This document shows, one piece after another, positions 6,291-11,637 of a DNA stretch of 11,637 bases (the first letter of the stretch is position 1; each line of letters starts with the position of its first letter). Below the pieces are notes generated by a model that did not search any database, had not been told where the DNA came from, and worked only from the letters and a program-made list of their open reading frames with translations. The DNA is from Vicinamibacteria bacterium (GTDB taxonomy: Bacteria; Acidobacteriota; Vicinamibacteria; Vicinamibacterales; UBA2999): NCBI GenBank assembly GCA_025938035.1, contig JAICQE010000144.1:1-11637 (forward strand), given 5' to 3'. The translations under genes were made by a program, and so were the position numbers.

Positions 6291-9200
6291 GTACGCGCGC
6301 CTGCAGTCCCATGGCTGTGGTTGCGAAGCCTTCAAGGGCGAACAGATCGGCTGCCGGATGCGTGGATGCCGGCTCGCCGTTGATTTCAGTGAGCAGCATG
6401 CCCTGCCGGCCCTGTTCGCGCGCCGTGGCCAGCTCGAGAAGGGCGAGCGCGACCTGGCGAATCGTCCGCGACCGCTGCGGCTCGGCCTCAGGCGCAAAGA
6501 GGATCAGCTCCCGCTCGCCGCGGCGCAGGTACGCGGCGGCGAACCCATCGACCAGGATGATCCGCGCCCCGACGGAACGCGTTGGGGCTTCGTGGGACGA
6601 GTCAGGCCACTTCACGACCGTGCCGTACGGATTGGCCGGATCCGTTGCCGCGAGCACCACGCGGCGCGGCTCCTCGGGGACGTCGCGGAACGACCGCAGG
6701 AGATCGACGGCGGCAGGAAGGGCAAACTGCGCTCCGCCAAGCCCCCCCACGAAGTACCCGCGGCGGATCCGTCCGGCTTCCTCCATCGCTTTCAGCACGT
6801 CGTACACGGCCGAAAACCCGCCCGGGATGGATTCTCCCGCCACCGTCTCGCGCGTCACGACGCCGTGCCGCGTCAGCAGCTGCTGTGCGATTGCGGCGCT
6901 CCACTCGGTGGCGGCGCTGCGGCTGGCCTTTGCTGTCTCGAGCATCGACCAGCGGCCTTCCGCTGTTCTCGGCACGAGCCGTCGTGACCGGAACGGTTGC
7001 CCGCGCATCTTTCTCGCCGCGCGCTTGTCGTCCGTGCGAATGTAGGCGCGAAGGGGATGCAGCGTGTCGTTGGTGATCCGCCCGGCCCACACGAGATCCC
7101 ACAACGCGTCGACCGTTTCCTGCGGGAAGCCGCCACCGGTGCCCTGATGGACCTCGGCGAAAAACGACGCTCCATGCTCGCGCAGGTACTCGAGGACATC
7201 GGCGGCTCTTCCGATCGGCGGCTGCGGCCCGTCGAGTTCCTTACGTCCGATCGTGGGGCGCGCCACGCCACCCCATCGCGCAGACGCGATGGGGACCCCG
7301 GGGTCAGGCGCGCCACTCGGTCGATCAGCCGCTGGCGGACGAAGCCGGGCCGCATGATCGGTTAAATAGAGCGCGATGCGCCCGTCGCGCGCCCCAAGTG
7401 GCTCGACACCCGACCAGACGACCTCGCCGGCCGCCATGAGCGTATCGAGCATCGCCGGTTGGTACTCCGCGATTCGTGCGGGAAGGACTTCTGTTTCGAG
7501 GACCGTCGCGGGAATCGCCGCGCCCTGCAACTGCTCGATCGCGTCGAGCAATGCCTCGAGGCCGCGTCGTCCCGAGCCGATGCCATGCCACGCCAGGGCG
7601 AAGCGTCCCAATGCATCGGCGTCGACCGGTTCGACTTCCTGCCGCAGCCGGGCCAGCGACCGCCGCCGGATGCTGCGCAGGACGTCGGCGTCCACCCACT
7701 CGCGTTCGGTGCCGCCGGGACGGAACTCCCCCTCGATCAACCGCTCTTCGCCGGTCAGGCGTCGCAGCAGCGACTCGGCGACGGCGACTCCGAGGCCGTA
7801 CCGGACGGCAAGCTCGCCGGCGGTGAATGGTCCGTGCGATCGCGCGTAGCGGCGGACCAGATCTCCGGCGGGATCCCGGACCGGCTCGAGGAGCGACTCC
7901 GGAATGCCCGGCGGCACTGGAATGCCGAGCGCGTCTCGGTACCGGGCCACGTCTTCAACGGCGACATAGCGCCGCTCGCCGGCAATCGGCAGCCCGACGA
8001 TGCGTCGAGCCCGTTCGAGCGTTGCCGCTTCAGCAGCCGCATCGGCCATCGAGCTGCGCGCCTGCAAATCCGCCGCGGAGAGATCGCCGATGCGGATGAG
8101 CAGGTCGTGCAGTCCGTCAGTGGTTTTCACTTTGTACTTGTCATCGAGATGTTGAAGCTGACGCTCGATCTGGTGCAGAGCGTCCGGGTCGAGCAGCTCG
8201 CGCAGTTCCGCGTCGCCCAGGAGCTCGCGAAGCTGGCTCTGATTGACCGAGAGGGCCTGTGCGCGCCGTTCCGCCAGGGGCGCGTCGCCGTCGTAGATGT
8301 AGTTCGCGACGTAGCTGAAGAGCAGGGATGAGGCAAAGGGCGACGGCGCCTTCGTGTCGATCGTGGCCAGCTTGATGGTGCGCGTCTGTACCCGGCGCAG
8401 CGTGTCGAGGAGCGCGGGCATGTCGAAGTGGTCGCGCAGGATTTCTCGATAGGTTTCGAGCAGCGCCGGGAACGAGCCGAAGCGCGAGGCGACCGCCAGC
8501 AGGTCGGATGCCCGCTTCCGCTGTTGCCACAGCGGAGTTCGGCGTCCGGGACGGCGCCGCGGCAGGAGCAGCGCCCGCGCGGCCGTTTCCCGGAACCGTG
8601 CGGCGAACAGCGACGTCGCGCCCAGCTGCCGGAGAACGAGTCCTTCGACGTCTTCCGGATCCGGCAGGAGCAGCGCCGGGTCGGGCGGCGTTTCGACGTC
8701 GGGGAAGCGAACGACGAAGCCTTCGTCGCCCCACATCACTTCGACATCCATGCCGGTGCGCGAGCGGATCTGCGCCGTCGCGGCCATGGCCCATGGTGCG
8801 TGGATGCGGCTGCCGAGCGGCGAGAGGAGACACACCCGCCAGTCCCCGAGGTCGTCGAGGCAGCGTTCGATGACGATCGTGCGATCGTCCGGGATGGCGC
8901 CGACCGCGAGCTGGTCGTCCAGATAGCGAAGCAGATTCTCCGCCGCTGCCGCGTCGAGATCGTGGAGCCGCACGAGCCGATCGAGCGCGGCTGCCCGCGG
9001 CACCGTCCGCAGCTCTCTGACCAGCTTGCCGATGGTGTAGCCAAGTTCCACCGGCCGCCCGGCCCGGTCGCCGTGCCAGAACGGCATTTTTCCCGGCTCT
9101 CCGGGCGCCGGCGTCACGAGCACGCGATCGTGCGTGATCTCCTCGATCCGCCAGGTGGAGGCGCCGAGCGTGAAGGTTTCGCCGACCTGCGTCTCGAACA

Positions 9201-10977
9201 CCATCTCTTCGTCGAGCTCGCCCACTCGAACCGGTCGATCCGCACCGGCGAGGAAGACGCCGTACAGCCCGCGATCGGGGATCGTGCCGGCATTGGCAAT
9301 CGCTACCCGCGTCGCCCCTTCACGACCCGAGATGACGCCGTTGACGCGGTCCCAGGTGACACGGGGACGCAGCTCGGCGAATTCGTCGGACGGATATCGC
9401 CCCGACAGCATGTCGAGGACGCCTTCGAAAATGTGACGGCTCAGATCGGCGAAGGGCGCCGCGCGCCGCACAGCAGCAAACAGGGCGTCGATCTCCCACG
9501 TCTCCAGACCGGCCATGGCGACGATCTGCTGCGCGAGGACGTCGAGCGGGTTTCGCGGGTAGCGGGTGGACTCGACCTGACCGTCGTGCATCGCCCGCGC
9601 GACCGCCGCGCAGGCGACGAGGTCGCCGCGGAACTTCGGGAAAATGATGCCTTCGCTGACCGCCCCTGCGTGGTGGCCGGCCCGCCCGACTCGCTGCAGT
9701 CCGCTCGCTACCGACGGCGGGGCCTCGATCTGGACGACCAGGTCGACGGCCCCCATGTCGATCCCGAGCTCGAGCGACGAGGTCGCGACCAGCGCACGAA
9801 TGCGGCCCGCCTTCAGCAGGTCTTCGACCTCGCTGCGTGCTTCGCGGGCCAGCGACCCGTGATGCGATCGGACCAGCGGTTCGCCGGCCAGCTCGTTGAG
9901 CGCGCCCGCCAGACGCTCGGCGAGGCGCCGGCTGTTGACGAACAACAGGGTCGAGCGGTGGGAACGAATGAGCTCGAGCAGGCGCGGGTGGATCGACGCC
10001 CAGATCGACGGCGCCCCTCCGGACGCCGGTCCGCTCGGCACCTCCAGTGCCGAGACGCGCGCCATGTCCTCGACCGGGACGTCGATCCGCAGCTTCAGCT
10101 GCTTCTTCTCCGACGCATCGACGACGGTGACCGGCCTGAACGTCGGCGGTTTCTGATCCGTCCCAAACTCTTCATGTATCTCGGTTTCCACTTCTTCGAG
10201 GGCCGCCGCCCTGGCCTTGGGGCGCGACCGGGGCCGTCGGGATTTCCGGACCGTCTGCGCCTCGGTGCCGCCGAGAAACCGCGCTACCTCGTCCAGCGGC
10301 CGCTGCGTCGCCGAGAGGCCGATTCGCTGCAGCATGCGTCCGTCGGAGCGTCCGCCTTCAGGCGGACCCGCCGTGTTTCCGTCGTAGTGTCCGCCTTTAG
10401 GCGGACCCGCGGCCCGCAACGCTTCCAGGCGTTCGAGGGACAGCGCCAGGTGGGCGCCGCGCTTCGTCGGGACGAGTGCGTGAATCTCGTCGATGATGAC
10501 CGTATCGACGGTCGCCAGCCGCGCCCTGGCGTTCGACGTCAGCAGCAGGAACAGCGATTCAGGAGTTGTGATGAGAATGTCTGCCGAATCGCGGAGAAAG
10601 CGCGCGCGCTCCGCGGCCGGCGTGTCGCCGGTTCGAATCGCAATCTCGGGCATCGTCACCGGGACGTCGAGGCGCCGGGCGACATTGGCGATGCCGGCGA
10701 GCGGTGCCCGCAGGTTGCGCTCGACGTCGACCGCCAGTGCCTTGAGCGGAGAAATGTAGAGCACGCGGCAGCGCTCCTTCCGCGGCGGTGGCGGCTCGAA
10801 CATCAGACGGTTGAGGCACCAGAGGAACGCCGCCAGCGTCTTACCGCTGCCGGTGGGTGCGAGGATGAGCGTGGAGTCGCCGCGTGCGATCGCCGGCCAT
10901 CCCGCCTGCTGCGCTTTGGTGGGCGAGGGGAACGAGCTGGCGAACCACTCGCGGACTGCCGGGTGAAAAGCTTTCAC
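6232..10977 (-). CDS. lhr: Lhr-family ATP-dependent DNA helicase, full-length with C-terminal domain
   Basis: Encodes 1581 residues from a GTG start; the opening MKAFHPAVREWF fits the family N-terminus, and no ribosome-binding site is seen. The superfamily 2 helicase motifs are present in order. The Q-like FPSPTKAQQAGW is near 17-27, Walker A APTGSGKT at 40-47, TTPESL at 137-142, DEIH at 163-166, SAT at 222-224, LLFVNSRRLAERL near 344, ATSSLELGIDMG at 398-409 and QRVGRAGH at 428-435. A long winged-helix and C-terminal region follows, giving a size near that of E. coli Lhr (about 1540). Lhr is a 3'-to-5' helicase implicated in DNA repair; the E. coli C-terminal domain has been reported to have uracil-DNA glycosylase activity. 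Residues 190-213, 1221-1241 and 1563-1581 are repeat-derived insertions. It is probably the first gene of an operon with the acidic ORF and nei2. Confidence 0.96.
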   Translation of the reverse strand: MKAFHPAVREWFASSFPSPTKAQQAGWPAIARGDSTLILAPTGSGKTLAAFLWCLNRLMFEPPPPRKERCRVLYISPLKALAVDVERNLRAPLAGIANVARRLDVPVTMPEIAIRTGDTPAAERARFLRDSADILITTPESLFLLLTSNARARLATVDTVIIDEIHALVPTKRGAHLALSLERLEALRAAGPPKGGHYDGNTAGPPEGGRSDGRMLQRIGLSATQRPLDEVARFLGGTEAQTVRKSRRPRSRPKARAAALEEVETEIHEEFGTDQKPPTFRPVTVVDASEKKQLKLRIDVPVEDMARVSALEVPSGPASGGAPSIWASIHPRLLELIRSHRSTLLFVNSRRLAERLAGALNELAGEPLVRSHHGSLAREARSEVEDLLKAGRIRALVATSSLELGIDMGAVDLVVQIEAPPSVASGLQRVGRAGHHAGAVSEGIIFPKFRGDLVACAAVARAMHDGQVESTRYPRNPLDVLAQQIVAMAGLETWEIDALFAAVRRAAPFADLSRHIFEGVLDMLSGRYPSDEFAELRPRVTWDRVNGVISGREGATRVAIANAGTIPDRGLYGVFLAGADRPVRVGELDEEMVFETQVGETFTLGASTWRIEEITHDRVLVTPAPGEPGKMPFWHGDRAGRPVELGYTIGKLVRELRTVPRAAALDRLVRLHDLDAAAAENLLRYLDDQLAVGAIPDDRTIVIERCLDDLGDWRVCLLSPLGSRIHAPWAMAATAQIRSRTGMDVEVMWGDEGFVVRFPDVETPPDPALLLPDPEDVEGLVLRQLGATSLFAARFRETAARALLLPRRRPGRRTPLWQQRKRASDLLAVASRFGSFPALLETYREILRDHFDMPALLDTLRRVQTRTIKLATIDTKAPSPFASSLLFSYVANYIYDGDAPLAERRAQALSVNQSQLRELLGDAELRELLDPDALHQIERQLQHLDDKYKVKTTDGLHDLLIRIGDLSAADLQARSSMADAAAEAATLERARRIVGLPIAGERRYVAVEDVARYRDALGIPVPPGIPESLLEPVRDPAGDLVRRYARSHGPFTAGELAVRYGLGVAVAESLLRRLTGEERLIEGEFRPGGTEREWVDADVLRSIRRRSLARLRQEVEPVDADALGRFALAWHGIGSGRRGLEALLDAIEQLQGAAIPATVLETEVLPARIAEYQPAMLDTLMAAGEVVWSGVEPLGARDGRIALYLTDHAARLRPPAADRPSGAPDPGVPIASARWGGVARPTIGRKELDGPQPPIGRAADVLEYLREHGASFFAEVHQGTGGGFPQETVDALWDLVWAGRITNDTLHPLRAYIRTDDKRAARKMRGQPFRSRRLVPRTAEGRWSMLETAKASRSAATEWSAAIAQQLLTRHGVVTRETVAGESIPGGFSAVYDVLKAMEEAGRIRRGYFVGGLGGAQFALPAAVDLLRSFRDVPEEPRRVVLAATDPANPYGTVVKWPDSSHEAPTRSVGARIILVDGFAAAYLRRGERELILFAPEAEPQRSRTIRQVALALLELATAREQGRQGMLLTEINGEPASTHPAADLFALEGFATTAMGLQARVRGLRAKAEGPSEERSDDPG
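7257..7316. repeat. Palindromic element inserted in the lhr C-terminal region
   Basis: A perfect 10-bp stem CCCCATCGCG-CAGA-CGCGATGGGG (7271-7294) is bracketed by two copies of GGCGCGCCAC (7257-7266 and 7307-7316), 50 bp apart. It stays in the lhr frame and adds about 21 residues around PDPGVPIASARWGG (1221-1241), a Pro/Gly-rich string unlike its surroundings. The flanking direct repeats resemble what an insertion could leave. Confidence 0.7.
10339..10410. repeat. Tandem palindromic repeat inserted in the lhr helicase core
   Basis: Two perfect hairpins, GTCCGCCT-TC-AGGCGGAC (10350-10367) and GTCCGCCT-TT-AGGCGGAC (10389-10406), lie 39 bp apart. They encode GPPKGGHYDG and GPPEGGRSDG within Lhr residues 190-213, between the DEIH and SAT motifs. 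The period of 39 keeps the frame. Glycine-rich, it probably forms a surface loop. Confidence 0.85.
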
Positions 10978-11032
10978 GGACTGAGTTACTCTGTAACGTA
11001 ATTCCTATAACCTAACAATCAGGACTTCATGA
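10978..11032. promoter_or_regulatory. Divergent promoter region between lhr and the coiled-coil gene
   Basis: This 55-bp gap is markedly AT-rich against its surroundings and separates two divergent starts. On the + strand, TATAAC (11006-11011) is a good -10 candidate, followed by AGGA (11021-11024) eight bases before ATG 11033; no clear -35 is seen. On the - strand, TTGTTA (11018-11013) and a weak TACAGA (10995-10990) are separated by 17 bp and would give a leader of only a few bases before the lhr GTG. The box assignments are by eye. Confidence 0.45.
10985..10997. promoter_or_regulatory. Possible operator: 13-bp perfect palindrome before lhr
   Basis: GTTAC-TCT-GTAAC is a perfect 5+3+5 inverted repeat centred 14 bp upstream of the lhr start. 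It overlaps the candidate lhr -10 box, a usual place for a repressor site. The binding protein is unknown, and the short arms could arise by chance. Confidence 0.35.
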
Positions 11033-11293
11033 ATGGGTGACGCCGGAGAAGGACTCGTCGACGCGGAATCCCGCCTCGCCGAGCGAATGGAAGAGCGCGA
11101 GCAGGAAAAACGGAAAGCGCGTCAGGCGGCCAACAGCGGCGACCCCGAGCGGGCGCGGCAGCTCGAGTCGCTGCGGCTGGCGCGGACCGAGATGCAGCGG
11201 CAGCTCGACGTGACCACGCATGAGGCCCGCAAGCAGCAGCTCGGTCAGGCAATCGCGGAGCTCGACCGACGGATCAAGGAACTGTCCAAATAA
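11033..11293 (+). CDS. Small coiled-coil protein of unknown function
   Basis: Encodes 86 residues from ATG 11033, with AGGA eight bases upstream. The protein is almost entirely charged helix. Glu/Arg/Lys/Gln-rich runs (AERMEEREQEKRKARQAANS, then RARQLESLRLARTEMQRQL and QAIAELDRRIKELSK) show heptad-like spacing of Leu and Ala, suggesting two coiled-coil segments broken at SGDPER. There is no Cys, no signal peptide and no membrane segment. I do not recognise a family. It is divergent from lhr and its TAA stop overlaps the proposed ATA start of the following nitroreductase-like gene (ATAA), which suggests a two-gene operon with coupled translation. Confidence 0.75.
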   Translation: MGDAGEGLVDAESRLAERMEEREQEKRKARQAANSGDPERARQLESLRLARTEMQRQLDVTTHEARKQQLGQAIAELDRRIKELSK

Positions 11294-11637
11294 CGGCCCT
11301 CGGCTATCACGAGGCCTCCAAGCACGACTTCAACCGCTTCGCCCGGTCGGCAGGGTATCTCGACTGGGCGACGCAGCCGAATCCCTTTCGGCGTTACCGC
11401 GGCGCGCCTCTCATTGTCTTCCCCCGTGACGTCGTCGCCGCCGACGTTCCCTACGATGTGTTGTTTGGCGGCGACGCACGGGTTACGCCGATCAGCGATG
11501 TCAGCATTGCGGCCTTTTTCCGCTGCTCCCTGGGCCTGTCCGCGTGGAAGCACTACCGAAGCTCACGCTGGGCCCTTCGCGTCAATCCGTCGAGCGGCAA
11601 CCTCCACCCGACCGAGTCGTACCTGATACGCGACGGC
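11290..11637 (+). CDS. SagB/ThcOx-type nitroreductase-family protein, N-terminal part (3' end outside window)
   Basis: A frame open to the window end gives 116 residues. YHEASKHDFNRFARSAGYLD followed by WATQPNPFRRYRGAP is the usual opening of stand-alone SagB-like oxidoreductases. RVNPSSGNLHPTESYLI is the FMN-binding signature of the nitroreductase fold as seen in SagB/McbC-type dehydrogenases. Members of this group oxidise azolines in peptide natural products, but many stand-alone copies have no known substrate, and no cyclodehydratase or precursor peptide is visible here. The frame contains no ATG, GTG or TTG between its upstream stop (TGA at 11221) and the conserved region. The ATA at 11290 sits exactly where a start is expected, nine bases after AAGGA (11276-11280) and overlapping the preceding TAA. 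The start is therefore provisional; the coding assignment is firmer. Confidence 0.8.
   Translation, partial: MTALGYHEASKHDFNRFARSAGYLDWATQPNPFRRYRGAPLIVFPRDVVAADVPYDVLFGGDARVTPISDVSIAAFFRCSLGLSAWKHYRSSRWALRVNPSSGNLHPTESYLIRDG

Noticed and set aside
8428..11001. 857-residue + strand open frame opposite lhr
   Set aside because: It lies wholly antisense to the helicase, whose motifs are unmistakable. The composition (Arg, Asp, Gly and Pro rich) is typical of a GC-rich shadow frame and no domain is seen.

Overview
The window is GC-rich DNA with dense gene packing and many GTG starts. It looks like a chromosomal segment of a high-GC, non-proteobacterial genome. Several short palindromic or tandem repeats are inserted in frame inside or at the ends of genes, encoding strings such as GPPKGGHYDG and PKRRRSLVAKA. 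I associate that habit with Acidobacteriota (Vicinamibacteria-like) genomes, but this placement comes from memory and is only tentative.

Left part (1-3976, + strand): the 3' end of a response-regulator receiver domain is followed by a compact gas-vesicle assembly operon. The order is GvpF/L (with a ~100-residue basic N-terminal extension), GvpG, a second GvpF/L, a small GvpA/J/M/S-family protein, a third, divergent GvpF/L, and GvpK. Stop and start codons overlap or nearly touch. The main shell protein GvpA, the ATPase GvpN and GvpO are not in the window; if the system is complete, they lie further left or elsewhere.

Middle (4104-6132): a + strand diacylglycerol/lipid kinase converges on, and overlaps tail to tail by 103 bp, a - strand Nei2-type DNA glycosylase. 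Just upstream of the glycosylase on the same strand is a small, very acidic 82-residue protein of unknown function whose stop codon shares a base with the glycosylase start.

Right part (6232-11637): a very large - strand gene encodes a full-length Lhr-type repair helicase. With the small acidic gene and nei2 it forms a likely DNA-repair operon (lhr, small ORF, nei2). The lhr-nei2 pairing matches what I recall from mycobacteria. lhr carries two in-frame palindromic insertions and a C-terminus rewritten by an inverted repeat. A 55-bp AT-rich divergent promoter separates lhr from a small coiled-coil gene on the + strand. That gene runs directly into a SagB/nitroreductase-family gene cut by the window edge, whose only well-placed start appears to be a non-canonical ATA codon.
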